Below are positions 37,046-49,258 of a stretch of DNA of 64,000 nt, piece by piece; position 1 is the stretch's first letter; each line of letters opens with the position of its first letter. The stretch is from Halomonas sp. A40-4 (GTDB lineage: Bacteria > Pseudomonadota > Gammaproteobacteria > Pseudomonadales > Halomonadaceae). The notes under the pieces are model-generated. The model ran no database searches, was not told the DNA's origin, and was given only the letters and a program-made list of their open reading frames with translations. Made by a program: the position numbers and the translations under genes. Location of the stretch: contig NZ_CP065230.1 of assembly GCF_015767635.1 (NCBI RefSeq), positions 3,286,001-3,350,000 on the forward strand, read 5' to 3'.

Positions 37046-40000
37046 TCAAGGCGCCAAAAAGCGCTGCCACAATGCCGTTACGACATGACGATGGGCCTCG
37101 TAATCAGCGGCACGCCCCACGGCTTTGTCACCGGTCAGCGCGGCCCGGTGGGTCGCGCTCCGGTATGCAAGATACGCCTCGCGAAGCTGTTCCGCCTCTT
37201 CCTCTGGTAAGTGCCCACTCTCTGCCAGGGCCTCTAAAATACGAATGTTATCGCTATAGGTCAGCAGCGACGGCGTCTGGTTAGCAAGTGCTAACACCGC
37301 GTATTGACAGAAGAACTCGATATCCACCATGCCCCCGGCGTCATGCTTGAGGTCGAAGGTATCCCCCTCGCTTTTGGTGGCAAGATGATCGCGCATTTTT
37401 TGACGCATGTTGACCACATCGTCGCGCAAAGCGATCGTATCCCGACTGCGCCCCAGAATATCACCGCGCAACTGGTCAAACTTGTCTGCCAACGATGCGT
37501 TACCCGCCACCACGCGCGCTCGCACCAGCGCCTGGTGTTCCCAGGTCCAGGCGTGCTGGCGCTGATAATCGGCAAAGGCGGCGAGCGAGGTGACCAATAG
37601 ACCGGAATTACCCGAAGGCCTGAGCCGCATGTCGACCTCGTACAGGCTGCCCGCCGGGGTTACCGCCGTGAGCAGATGAATAACCCGCTGCCCCAAGCGG
37701 GTAAAAAATACCGGCGTATCGATGGGCCGCGGGCCATCAGTGGTCCCCTGTCCATCGCTATCGTGGAGAAACACCAGATCCAGGTCGGACCCATAGCCAA
37801 GCTCGATTCCCCCTAGCTTGCCGTAACCCACAATCAAGAACGCGGGCTCGCGGGCATCACACCCGCTGGGTACGCCATGCTTGGCAGCGAGATGCTTCCA
37901 GGCCATCGCCAGCACGGCATCCAGGATCACCTCGGCGATATAAGTTAAGTAATCACTCACTTTCATCAAGTGCCGAGTGCCTACGATATCCGAAGCTGCC
38001 ACGTGGAGCATCTGGGCATGCTTGAAGACCCGTAGCGCTTCGAGCTGGGCTTCTTCGTCATCCTCGGGAAGCCGGTTCAGTGTCTGGCGCAGTTCATCCG
38101 CCAGACGGTCTTTATCGGCCGGCGTATAGAGGGTATCGGGGGTCAGCAACTCATCCAGCAGAATGGGGTAGCGCGCCAGCTGCTCGGCGATCCAGGGGCT
38201 TGCCGCGCATAAACGCATCAGATGTTCAAGCGCATGGGGGTTTTCACGCAGCAGGGCCAGATACGCCGTTCGCCGCAGCACCGCTTCGATCAGCGGCTGA
38301 ACACGCGAAAGCGCCGTATCCGGCGTGTCATTATCGGCCAGGGCATCCAGCAGCAGAGGCATCAACGCATCCAGGCGCTCAAAGCCAATACGCTGCATGC
38401 TTTGCACCTGACGCGAATGATACAAACGAGACAGTCGCGTGAGTGTCTTGTCAGGGGCCTTGAACCCTGCCTCCCCCAGGCGCTCCAGGGCTTCGTCCTG
38501 CTCCAGCTCGCCACGCCAAAGCAGCCGCCACTGCTCAAGCCCCGGCGCTTGCTCATCGCTGTCGTTCTCCACTTCGTCTTCAGGCTCGGCAATAACCGCG
38601 TCGAAGTGATGACGAACACGTTCGCGTACTTCATCCAACTGGTGCACAAGGCTCGGCCAATCATCGTGCCCCATGGCAAACGCGACCCGTTCACGATCCG
38701 TTTCCGCACCGGGCAGTGTTTGCGTTTGGCGGTCTTCCAGGGCCTGCAGGACGTGCTCGATATCGCGCAGGAAGGCGTAATCCGGCAACAGATCATCCAC
38801 CACTTCCTGAGGTAACAGCCCAAGCGCTGGCAAGCGTGTCAACGCCGTATGCAAGGAAGCCACCTGAAGTTCGGTGTCGCGCCCACCGCGAATCAGTTGA
38901 AATGCCTGCACCACAAACTCGACCTCGCGGATGCCGCCAGGCCCCAGTTTGATGTTTTGCTGCATGCCTTTACGCTTCACCTCGCGATTGATCATCGCTT
39001 TCAGTTCGCGCAGCGACTCGATGGCGCCAAAATCCAGATACTTGCGGTACACAAAGGGGCGTAGCCCGGCCAGCAGCGCCTCACCCGCGTCCAGGTCACC
39101 CGCAACAGGACGCGCCTTTAGCATCGCATACCGCTCCCACTCGCGGCCCTGGTCCTGATAATAGCTGGAAAGCATCGCAAAACTGCCCACCAGCGGCCCG
39201 CCGTCGCCCAGCGGGCGAAGACGCATGTCAACACGGAAGGCAAAGCCATCGGCGGTCATGGCATCCAGCGCCGCGATGAGCTTCTGGCCTAACTTGGTGA
39301 AATACTCCTGATGCTCAAGCGGCTTGCGGCCGCCCTGGGTTTCGCCGTTTTCGGCAAACGCAAAGATCAGGTCAATATCCGAGGACAGGTTCAGCTCGCC
39401 GGCCCCCAGTTTCCCCATACCCAGCACCACTAGTCGCTGCGGCTCGCCATCACGTGTAGGGGCTGGCAGCCCCCAGCGCGGTGCATAAAACTGTTCGAGC
39501 CAGCCAAGCGCCGCTTCAAGACAGATCTCTGCCAGTTGGGAGACTGCATGGGCGGTATCCCACATGGTGTAGCCCGGCGGCCGATTGAGGTCCCGCCACA
39601 CGATACCCAGCATACGCGCGCGCCTGAAACGGCGAATGGCCCGATGCATGGCGTCTTCGTCATCGGCATTTTCCAGCGCGCTGGCTAACAGCTGGATTTG
39701 GTCGTCCCTTGTCGGCGTGGCATCCAACTCACCGCCACTGTCGAGCGTCGCCAGCCAGTCGGGATAACGGATCAGCGTATCGAGCGCAAAACTCGAGACT
39801 GAAAGAACGCGGGTCAGGTCCTTGCGGCGTTCAGCGGACAGCGATGGCCAATCAGCAGACGGCAGTGGTTGCTGGGTCATGTCAGCCACGTTGTCCGCCT
39901 GGGAAAGCGCCTCACAAAGCCGCTGCCAAGCTTGCTTCGTCACCGGCTGAAGCGCTTTGGGTAAGATATCAAGCGGTAAAAACGCCTCATTGAGTTGCAT
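37046..40000 (-). CDS. glnE: Glutamine synthetase adenylyltransferase/adenylyl-removing enzyme
   Basis: GlnE adds AMP to or removes it from glutamine synthetase in response to PII and glutamine. The 984-residue protein (E. coli 946) has two nucleotidyltransferase domains: the N-terminal removase with LGMGKLGAGELNLSSDIDLIFAF and the C-terminal transferase with VGYGKLGGIELGYGSDLDLVFLHD, each followed by the Gln/PII-binding helical region. Both metal-binding aspartate pairs are intact. GAGG lies before the ATG. It follows dgkA by 32 bases. Confidence 0.97.
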   Translation of the reverse strand: MQLNEAFLPLDILPKALQPVTKQAWQRLCEALSQADNVADMTQQPLPSADWPSLSAERRKDLTRVLSVSSFALDTLIRYPDWLATLDSGGELDATPTRDDQIQLLASALENADDEDAMHRAIRRFRRARMLGIVWRDLNRPPGYTMWDTAHAVSQLAEICLEAALGWLEQFYAPRWGLPAPTRDGEPQRLVVLGMGKLGAGELNLSSDIDLIFAFAENGETQGGRKPLEHQEYFTKLGQKLIAALDAMTADGFAFRVDMRLRPLGDGGPLVGSFAMLSSYYQDQGREWERYAMLKARPVAGDLDAGEALLAGLRPFVYRKYLDFGAIESLRELKAMINREVKRKGMQQNIKLGPGGIREVEFVVQAFQLIRGGRDTELQVASLHTALTRLPALGLLPQEVVDDLLPDYAFLRDIEHVLQALEDRQTQTLPGAETDRERVAFAMGHDDWPSLVHQLDEVRERVRHHFDAVIAEPEDEVENDSDEQAPGLEQWRLLWRGELEQDEALERLGEAGFKAPDKTLTRLSRLYHSRQVQSMQRIGFERLDALMPLLLDALADNDTPDTALSRVQPLIEAVLRRTAYLALLRENPHALEHLMRLCAASPWIAEQLARYPILLDELLTPDTLYTPADKDRLADELRQTLNRLPEDDEEAQLEALRVFKHAQMLHVAASDIVGTRHLMKVSDYLTYIAEVILDAVLAMAWKHLAAKHGVPSGCDAREPAFLIVGYGKLGGIELGYGSDLDLVFLHDSDGQGTTDGPRPIDTPVFFTRLGQRVIHLLTAVTPAGSLYEVDMRLRPSGNSGLLVTSLAAFADYQRQHAWTWEHQALVRARVVAGNASLADKFDQLRGDILGRSRDTIALRDDVVNMRQKMRDHLATKSEGDTFDLKHDAGGMVDIEFFCQYAVLALANQTPSLLTYSDNIRILEALAESGHLPEEEAEQLREAYLAYRSATHRAALTGDKAVGRAADYEAHRHVVTALWQRFLAP

Positions 40001-40032
40001 AATGACCTCGCTGCCCTGGAGTGAGTCTTACG

Positions 40033-40404
40033 TTAGCCGACGAATTTCAGCCAGCCTAACAGGCCCCAGGTCAGCCCGGCGAGTATCAACGACAGCATCA
40101 CCGCCGCTGAGCCAATATCCTTGGCCCGCCCGGAAAGTTCATGGTGCTCGGTGCCAATACGGTCCACCACGTTTTCTATCGCGCTATTGAGCAACTCAAC
40201 GACCAACACGAAAAAACAGCTGCCGATCAGCAACAGCCAGCTCACCGGGCCTTCGCCAATCCACCAGGCAAACGGTATTAGAATGGCCGTAATGGTGACC
40301 TCTTGACGGAACGCGGCTTCGTTGCGGAACGCCGCTTTCAATCCTTTCCATGAGTAGCGCGTTGAATGCGCCAAATGCGTCAAGCCGGTGTGCCCTGGTT
40401 TCAT
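40033..40404 (-). CDS. dgkA: Diacylglycerol kinase
   Basis: DgkA phosphorylates diacylglycerol, recycling lipid from membrane-derived oligosaccharide synthesis. The 123-residue membrane enzyme has an amphipathic N-terminus, three helices, EAAFRQEV and the active-site segment LNSAIENVVDRIGTE with HHELSGRAKDIGSAAV. A GAGG lies before the ATG. It is the second gene of the dacB-dgkA-glnE run with short gaps. Confidence 0.96.
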   Translation of the reverse strand: MKPGHTGLTHLAHSTRYSWKGLKAAFRNEAAFRQEVTITAILIPFAWWIGEGPVSWLLLIGSCFFVLVVELLNSAIENVVDRIGTEHHELSGRAKDIGSAAVMLSLILAGLTWGLLGWLKFVG

Positions 40405-40428
40405 GGCGGTTGCCTCAAAATAAAGTCG

Positions 40429-41898
40429 TCAATTGGCGAGTATCATGGCTTCAAGATCTTTGGTCAGCGGATCCAGCACCTGCGACCAGTTCAGGTAAGG
40501 TGTACTGGCATTACCGTTGACCAACACGCTGAATACCCCCCAACGCCCCTGAGCCGTGCGAAAGTAGCCGGCAGCAGCGCGCACGGCGAAGGGCTGATTA
40601 AGCGTACCGGTTTTTAACATGACATTGTGTTGAAAGGTATCGGAACCGCGCCGAATAAAACGCATCACGCCGTTGGCGGGTGACTGAAAGGCCGCTATAA
40701 AACTCGGAAATAGCGCACTTTCATGGAACATCTCGGTCAGCATTACATTGATACCATGCGCCGATGTACGGTTTTCGGTGGTCAGCCCGCTACCGCTGTA
40801 TAGCGTCAGCGGCCCGTGCCCCGGCAGGCTCTCGGCATAACGCTCCAACGCCAGCCCCGCTTCGCGAAGCTGTACCTGGGGAGGCTCCACCAGGTTGAGG
40901 GCCAGCACATCGGCCATGTAATTATTTGAATAGTTCATGATGCGCAACAGCAATTCCTGTAGCGGCTTGCTATCCACCGCGGCAAGTCGCTGCGCATCAC
41001 CTGGCGGCCGTATCGAGGTGATGCGCCATCCATCACGCACGCTAATCCCTGCCTGCCGGAGCATGCCCAGCACTACCTCGGCGGTGACCTCAGCGGCATC
41101 TCCCGCACCACGATAAACATCCCGTGCCCGGGCATTCGTTGATATTTGCCCGCTCAACCGAAAGATATCACCGTCGGCGTTGGTGATCCTTTCGGCGCTG
41201 ATCTCGGTGCCACTGTTATCGGGCTTGGTTACCACCCGATTGTCAATCGTGGTCCCCAAGGACTGACCGTCGCATAGCGATATTCGCGCCGGGTTGCCGG
41301 GCACCGACGCGGGAGCGACATTGGCACACCAGCTACCAAAATTCACACCCGCTGACGACAGCGGCGCGCTATAAGCATTGGCAACACGCGTCAGCGCGTC
41401 ACAGCGGTCGGTGGTGATGCAGTCAACAGGGCCAAAGCGCCACTGATTGACAACCAGAGCACCCTCAACCTGACGCACGCCTGTTTGCTGCAACCGTTGC
41501 ACCAGACGCCAGATATCTTCGGTGGTGAGACCGGGGTCACCGCCGCCCTCGAAAATCAGATCCCCGCGTAAAACGCCGTCTTGAACACGCCCGGAACTGA
41601 CCAGTTGACTGGTAAACCGATGCTGGGGACCAAAGCGCTCCAACGCAGCAGCAGCCAGATACGCCTTGGTAACCGATGCCGGGGAAAGCTGGCTCATCGG
41701 CTCAATGCTTGCCAGCGGTGCCGCATCGGCATTCAGCAAACGCGCCTCGGCGCTGACAGCAAACCCTTTATCCTGAAGCTGGCCTACCCGGCTAAAATCA
41801 GCCCACAACGGGCAACTGATCAAAAAGCTCAGCACACCCACTGCTGACCGCCATCCCCAATCACTGCTACTAAAACGCTGCCAGCCACCGCGCAACAT
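40429..41898 (-). CDS. dacB: D-alanyl-D-alanine carboxypeptidase/endopeptidase, PBP4 type
   Basis: DacB trims and cleaves peptidoglycan cross-links in the periplasm. After a signal peptide come the SxxK motif in PASVTK, the SxN motif in YSNNYMAD, and the KTG motif in LKTGTLN; the family insertion between the first two motifs is present. The 489-residue length matches PBP4 (477). AAGGAGAGG precedes the ATG. It follows the SMR gene by ten bases and precedes dgkA by 24. Confidence 0.95.
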   Translation of the reverse strand: MLRGGWQRFSSSDWGWRSAVGVLSFLISCPLWADFSRVGQLQDKGFAVSAEARLLNADAAPLASIEPMSQLSPASVTKAYLAAAALERFGPQHRFTSQLVSSGRVQDGVLRGDLIFEGGGDPGLTTEDIWRLVQRLQQTGVRQVEGALVVNQWRFGPVDCITTDRCDALTRVANAYSAPLSSAGVNFGSWCANVAPASVPGNPARISLCDGQSLGTTIDNRVVTKPDNSGTEISAERITNADGDIFRLSGQISTNARARDVYRGAGDAAEVTAEVVLGMLRQAGISVRDGWRITSIRPPGDAQRLAAVDSKPLQELLLRIMNYSNNYMADVLALNLVEPPQVQLREAGLALERYAESLPGHGPLTLYSGSGLTTENRTSAHGINVMLTEMFHESALFPSFIAAFQSPANGVMRFIRRGSDTFQHNVMLKTGTLNQPFAVRAAAGYFRTAQGRWGVFSVLVNGNASTPYLNWSQVLDPLTKDLEAMILAN

Positions 41899-41908
41899 CC
41901 GCCTCTCC

Positions 41909-42238
41909 TTAATGCACGCTCATTTTCGAAAATACTTGCAACGTCACCACACCGGCGACGATCAGGCTAATACCGACGACCGCGGGCACATCCGGCTTTT
42001 CGCCGAAAACCACTATACCCACCAGCGTGACCAGTACGATCCCCAGCCCTGCCCAGATGGCGTAGGTGATCCCGACTGGCAAGCTACGCAGCACCAGACT
42101 CAACAAATAGAATGCCATCCCATAACCGCCGACTACCAGAAGGCTTGGTAACGGACGGGTAAATCCCATTGACGCTTTTAAAGCGCTGGTAGCAATCACT
42201 TCGGCAATAATCGCCAGCACCAAATAGACAAATGTCAT
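41909..42238 (-). CDS. Small multidrug resistance (SMR/EmrE-type) transporter
   Basis: A 109-residue, four-helix proton antiporter of the SMR family. The essential membrane glutamate is in the first helix (IIAEVIATSALKAS, Glu13), and the family signatures TYAIWAGLGIV and VVFGEKP are present. ATG 42238 has GGAG upstream; an earlier frame start is not supported. It overlaps the upstream methyltransferase by four bases. EmrE-like versus guanidinium exporter cannot be told apart with certainty. Confidence 0.93.
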   Translation of the reverse strand: MTFVYLVLAIIAEVIATSALKASMGFTRPLPSLLVVGGYGMAFYLLSLVLRSLPVGITYAIWAGLGIVLVTLVGIVVFGEKPDVPAVVGISLIVAGVVTLQVFSKMSVH

Positions 42239-42900
42239 GTCGACTCCAATGCCACACGCAAGCGCCATAGTGTTTGGCCGCTTTGATGATACTTGGCCTC
42301 AAACGGTGTTAAATATTCACCGCTGGGCACCCATTCAGTGACGTCGGCCCGCTGACCGGTCACCTGGCAGGCCGCCATGGCGAACTCCTCAATATACAGC
42401 GACCAGTTTGAGCGGACTTCCAGCAAGCCTCCCAGCGCCAACAGTGTGGGGAAGACCGGATGTCCATGCCAGCGCATTTTCAAATGCGACGCCTTTGGGT
42501 AAGGATTCGGGTAAAGCAGATAGTGCCGTTCGGGTGCCCACCCGGCCTCGTGCGCCAACCGCCAGAAATCGACCAGATCGGCGCGCACCAGCCGGGCATT
42601 GGCGGGCAGCTCGCCATGAGCCCGGGTGAGCCGGTCCTCGCTGCGATCAACACCGATAACCTTATGATCAGGGAACTGCTCCGCCAGCCGCCGGGTCGAA
42701 AACCCAACGCCGCAACCCGCATCGAGTATCAACGGACCTGACTGGCACTCATACCACTGCGCTACGGAGGCGAATGCTTCCTGGGTATGCCTCGCAATCG
42801 GCTTACGCAGTGGATGAGTGAGCCCACGGCTGACCCGGCGGGCCAAATCGTGGTGCGGGCCTGGCTGATTGGTCACCACCGGCCTCGAAGGCTGCTGCAT
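42235..42900 (-). CDS. TrmB-like SAM-dependent methyltransferase with altered catalytic motif
   Basis: A 221-residue methyltransferase with the TrmB family layout: SAM motif LILDAGCGVGFSTRRLAEQFPDH, IGVDRSEDRLTRA, and the substrate loop. In canonical tRNA m7G46 methyltransferases that loop reads PDPWPKKRH; here it is LLYPNPYPKASHLKMRW, with the catalytic Asp replaced by Asn. It may be a divergent paralogue with another substrate rather than TrmB itself. ATG 42900 is chosen over one 11 codons upstream. Overlaps the SMR gene. Confidence 0.75.
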   Translation of the reverse strand: MQQPSRPVVTNQPGPHHDLARRVSRGLTHPLRKPIARHTQEAFASVAQWYECQSGPLILDAGCGVGFSTRRLAEQFPDHKVIGVDRSEDRLTRAHGELPANARLVRADLVDFWRLAHEAGWAPERHYLLYPNPYPKASHLKMRWHGHPVFPTLLALGGLLEVRSNWSLYIEEFAMAACQVTGQRADVTEWVPSGEYLTPFEAKYHQSGQTLWRLRVALEST

Positions 42901-43107
42901 ATTGACTCTCTTGTAAAAGGATCTGTCGACCATCGCGCCATGTCACCCGCACCCGGGCACCAGCGCACAATAAATCGCGTAAATAATGCGATTCTACCAG
43001 TCCAGCATGGTTGCGGCATGACGCCGCTGCTCGCCCGGTGATATGATCACTGGCAGCAATACGCATTTTGTCATATTTATTAAGTGCAAAGCGGCGGGTA
43101 AGACTCT

Positions 43108-43121
43108 TTGCTTATAAGCAA
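43108..43121. promoter_or_regulatory. Perfect 14-bp palindrome upstream of fabY
   Basis: TTGCTTATAAGCAA is a perfect inverted repeat 70 bases before the fabY start, inside a 290-base gap with no gene. It has the look of a repressor operator or of a promoter core element, but I cannot name the regulator. Confidence 0.4.
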
Positions 43122-43190
43122 CAGGTGTTACTGTCAGTGACGCATTGCCGATAACTGTTATTTAAACCACCGCACCACGAGGAACCCGGC

Positions 43191-45595
<2,405 letters not shown>

Positions 45596-45614
45596 GACGC
45601 TAATGTTGAGCAAA

Positions 45615-45643
45615 ACACTCGGGTAATCGCATTACCCGAGTGT
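45615..45643. terminator. 13-bp hairpin between coaD and ferredoxin gene
   Basis: ACACTCGGGTAAT / ATTACCCGAGTGT form a perfect stem with a three-base loop, about 20 bases after coaD. No U tract follows, so it might be an RNA-stabilising structure or attenuator rather than a full terminator. Confidence 0.5.
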
Positions 45644-45658
45644 GAACGCCATCCGTGA

Positions 45659-45916
<258 letters not shown>

Positions 45917-45925
45917 GCTAATCAG

Positions 45926-47215
45926 GTGCGTATATGGCAGCTAGCCTGGCCCATCATCATCTCCAACATCACGGTGCCGCTGCTTGGGCTGGTGGATACA
46001 GCCGTGGTCGGCCACCTGCCTGACTCCCGCTACCTGGCTGCCGTTACCCTGGGTGCCACCCTGTTCAGCTTCCTGTATTGGGGGTTTGGCTTTCTACGTA
46101 TGGGCACTACGGGGCTAGTCGCCCAGGCAGTCGGCCGAGAAAGCGACAGCGATGTGCGCAACCTGCTTGGCCAATCGCTGATCATGGCCGTCGTTATCGG
46201 CAGTTTATTGATTGCCTTCGCATCGCCGATTATTGCCCTGGGACTATGGCTGCTAGATGGTAGCGAGGCCGCCACAGCCCTTGCGAGAAGCTACGCTGAA
46301 ATACGTCTATGGTCGGCCCCGGCGGTTTTGGCCAATTACACCATTCTGGGCTGGTTCCTCGGCCAGCAGAACGCTCGCGTCACGCTGATGATCCTGGTGC
46401 TTACCAACAGCGTGAATATCGTCCTTGATGTGTGGTTCGTGATGGGCCTGGGCCTCACCAGCGATGGCGTGGCGTGGGCCAGCGTGATCGCCGACTATTC
46501 CGCCCTGGCATTCGGCGGTTTTCTCGTCTTGCGTCAGCTAGGCAAGCTCGAAGGGACGTTTCTGCGTAGCCGTCTGGGGGTTCTTTCTGCCTATGCGGCG
46601 TTGTTTAACGTCAACGCCAATCTTTTTATACGCACACTCGGACTTTTGTTTGCCATGGCATTTTTCACTGCCCAGGGTGCACGCCAGGGCGACACCATCC
46701 TCGCCGCCAATGCCGTACTCCTGCAGTTCATCATGCTTACCAGCTATGCCCTTGACGGCTTTGCCCACGCAGCGGAATCGCTGGTGGGGCGTGCCGTTGG
46801 CCGTGATGACTGGCCAGCGTTTGCCGACACGGTGCGGGCGGCGGCGCGATTTTCCTGGTGGACTGCCGCCGGCGCCGCACTCGTGTTCGCTGTGGGCGGC
46901 AATGGGTTGATTGCCATGCTCACCGGTCTTGAAGCAGTTCGCGCCACTGCCGCCACTTACTTACCCTGGATGGTCGTGATGCCACTGATCGCCGTGTGGA
47001 GCTACCTGCTGGACGGCGTGTTTATCGGCACGACATCCATCGCGGCCATGCGCAACAGCATCTTTATCGGCCTGGCGGCCTACCTGCCTACCTGGTGGCT
47101 AACCCAAGAACTTGGCAACCATGGTCTGTGGCTCGCCTTCATGGCATTTACCTGTGTACGCTCGGCTGTCTTGATAGGCTATTACCGTCACTACCGTCTT
47201 ACTCGCTGGCGTTGA
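45926..47215 (+). CDS. MATE-family efflux transporter, DinF type
   Basis: A 12-span cation-coupled efflux protein. The N-terminal LAWPIIISNITVPLLGLVDTAVVGHL and the paired repeat GFAHAAESLVGRAVGR identify MATE, DinF subgroup. Because the ferredoxin stop codon TAG lies three codons upstream in the same frame, the start must be the GTG at 45926 or later; no clear ribosome binding site is present, which suggests translational coupling to the ferredoxin. Confidence 0.9.
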   Translation: MRIWQLAWPIIISNITVPLLGLVDTAVVGHLPDSRYLAAVTLGATLFSFLYWGFGFLRMGTTGLVAQAVGRESDSDVRNLLGQSLIMAVVIGSLLIAFASPIIALGLWLLDGSEAATALARSYAEIRLWSAPAVLANYTILGWFLGQQNARVTLMILVLTNSVNIVLDVWFVMGLGLTSDGVAWASVIADYSALAFGGFLVLRQLGKLEGTFLRSRLGVLSAYAALFNVNANLFIRTLGLLFAMAFFTAQGARQGDTILAANAVLLQFIMLTSYALDGFAHAAESLVGRAVGRDDWPAFADTVRAAARFSWWTAAGAALVFAVGGNGLIAMLTGLEAVRATAATYLPWMVVMPLIAVWSYLLDGVFIGTTSIAAMRNSIFIGLAAYLPTWWLTQELGNHGLWLAFMAFTCVRSAVLIGYYRHYRLTRWR

Positions 47216-47311
47216 TCAAGCACTTGTCAAACCTGCCTGTGAGGATGAAAAAACGGTCGTTGCCCAGTATATTAGCGGTGCACTTCCTAATAATGAAAAA
47301 GTGAGCCTGCC

Positions 47312-48622
47312 ATGTTGAAAATGATATCCAAACCGGCGGTGAAGATGGTCGAACGCTATCTTCCCGATCCATACATCTTTGTACTGCTGCTGACCCTGAT
47401 TGCCGCTGTCGCGGCGATTGCCATCGAGCGTCAGACGCCACTGGCTGTCCTGCGTTTCTGGGGCGACGGCTTCTGGGGCTTATTGACCTTCTCCATGCAG
47501 ATGCTGCTGGTACTGGTCACCGGCTTCATGCTGGCCAGCTCTCCCCCGGTCAAACGACTACTGCAACGCCTCGCCAGTACGGCGAAAAGCCCCGGTGGCG
47601 CGATTATTCTGGTCACCCTGGTATCGCTTACAGCAAGCTGGATTAACTGGGGCTTCGGCCTGGTGGTAGGCGCGCTGTTTGCCAAGGAACTGGCTCGCCT
47701 GGTGCGTGTCGATTACCGACTACTGGTCGCCAGCGCCTACTCCGGCTTTGTGGTCTGGCACGGTGGGCTGGCGGGTTCAATTCCGCTCACCATTGCCACC
47801 GAGGGCCACTTTGCCGCTGACGATATCGGCATTATCGGCACCGGCTCAACGGTATTTGCGTTCTTTAACCTGGCCATTGTGGCGTGCCTGTTCATCTCCA
47901 TTCCGCTGGTCAACCGGCTGATGCTGCCGGACGAAAAAGACAGCGTCTATGTAGACACCAAGCTGCTGGACGATGAGCCAGAGACCAAAGGCCGTATTAC
48001 CCGCCCGGCTGAAAAGCTGGAAAACAGCACCTCATTGGCCTGGCTGGTAGGTATTCCAGGACTGTTGTTCCTGGCCGATCATTTCCTGCTGCGCGGGGGC
48101 GGCTTGAACCTCAACGTGGTGAACTTTCTTTTCCTGTTTCTGGCGATTGTTCTTCACCGCACACCGCGCAACCTGCTCAACAGCCTGCACGAAGCCATTA
48201 AAGGTGGCGCTGGCATTGTCATCCAGTTCCCCTTCTATGCCGGCATTATGGCCATCATGGTCGAGTCCGGCCTGGCACAGAGCATGTCCGAATGGCTGAT
48301 CTCGTTTGCCACTGAAACGTCACTACCCTTCTGGTCGTTCATCAGCGCGGGGATCGTCAACCTGTTTGTGCCTTCAGGCGGTGGTCAGTGGGCTGTTCAG
48401 GCACCGGTCATGCTGCCCGCGGCGGAAGCCCTGGGGGCGGACATTTCACGCATTGCCATGGCGGTTGCCTGGGGTGATGCCTGGACCAACCTCCTGCAGC
48501 CATTCTGGGCCTTGCCGGTTCTGGCGATTGCGGGCCTGAAAGCCAAGGATATTATGGGCTTTTGCCTGGTTCAGCTGTTTATTACCGGTGCCATCATCTC
48601 GGTTGGCCTTGTCTGGTTTTAA
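47312..48622 (+). CDS. AtoE-type short-chain fatty acid transporter
   Basis: A 436-residue membrane protein of the AtoE family, predicted to take up short-chain fatty acids. Signatures are VERYLPDPYIFVLLLTL, NWGFGLVVGALFA, VWHGGLAGSIPL and the C-terminal FVPSGGGQWAVQAPVMLPAA. It is not accompanied by atoDAB genes. A hairpin follows at 48640. Confidence 0.9.
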   Translation: MLKMISKPAVKMVERYLPDPYIFVLLLTLIAAVAAIAIERQTPLAVLRFWGDGFWGLLTFSMQMLLVLVTGFMLASSPPVKRLLQRLASTAKSPGGAIILVTLVSLTASWINWGFGLVVGALFAKELARLVRVDYRLLVASAYSGFVVWHGGLAGSIPLTIATEGHFAADDIGIIGTGSTVFAFFNLAIVACLFISIPLVNRLMLPDEKDSVYVDTKLLDDEPETKGRITRPAEKLENSTSLAWLVGIPGLLFLADHFLLRGGGLNLNVVNFLFLFLAIVLHRTPRNLLNSLHEAIKGGAGIVIQFPFYAGIMAIMVESGLAQSMSEWLISFATETSLPFWSFISAGIVNLFVPSGGGQWAVQAPVMLPAAEALGADISRIAMAVAWGDAWTNLLQPFWALPVLAIAGLKAKDIMGFCLVQLFITGAIISVGLVWF

Positions 48623-48639
48623 GCTCAGGCAATGCGTCT

Positions 48640-48665
48640 GCGCCTGCCATGAAGGCAGGCGCTTT
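48640..48665 (+). terminator. Hairpin after the AtoE-type gene
   Basis: GCGCCTGCC / GGCAGGCGC, a perfect 9-bp stem with an ATGAA loop, followed by TTTACA. It probably ends the transporter transcript before the thioesterase gene. Confidence 0.6.
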
Positions 48666-48694
48666 ACATTGATCTCAATAGACGAGTAGAGCCC

Positions 48695-49216
48695 ATGTCG
48701 GATACCCCTATGACCGCCCTGCCCGGTCAGCATGAATTGTCCATGACTGTCTTAATGACGCCTGACATGGCGAATTTCAGTGGCAAAGTTCACGGTGGTG
48801 CGATTCTCAAAAAACTCGACGAGGTTGCCTACGCCTGCGCCAGCCGCTATTCCGGCCATTACGTAGTCACCCTGTCGGTCGATCAGGTGCTTTTCAAGCA
48901 ACCCATTCACGTTGGTGAACTGGTCACCTTTTTGGCCAGCGTCAATCACGTAGGGCGTTCGTCGATGGAAATTGGCATCAAGGTGGTGGCGGAAGATATC
49001 CGCAATAAACTGATCCGCCATACCAATAGCTGCTATCTCAGTATGGTGGCGGTAGACGCCGACGGAAAACCCGCTAAAGTTCCGCCACTTGCCTTGGCAA
49101 CGCCATTGCAGCAGCTACGCTTTGAGAAAGCCGCCCTGCGCAAAAAAATGCGCAAACAAGCCGAGCATCAAGAACAGCTGGCCCAACAGCAGCATCAATC
49201 ACAAACGCCGACTTGA
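48695..49216 (+). CDS. Hotdog-fold acyl-CoA thioesterase
   Basis: A 173-residue single-hotdog thioesterase. It shows TPDMANFSGKVHGGAILKKLDEVAYACASR, the YciA/BFIT-like signature with the catalytic Asp/Glu region, and SVDQVLFKQPIHVGELV. The last 40 residues are a Gln/Lys/Ala-rich charged helix not typical of YciA. Substrates are probably acyl-CoAs; chain length is unknown. The ribosome binding site is weak. Confidence 0.88.
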   Translation: MSDTPMTALPGQHELSMTVLMTPDMANFSGKVHGGAILKKLDEVAYACASRYSGHYVVTLSVDQVLFKQPIHVGELVTFLASVNHVGRSSMEIGIKVVAEDIRNKLIRHTNSCYLSMVAVDADGKPAKVPPLALATPLQQLRFEKAALRKKMRKQAEHQEQLAQQQHQSQTPT

Positions 49217-49258
49217 TCCGTCTTGCCGACGCCCGCCAACTAAGCCAAAGGAGCTGCC

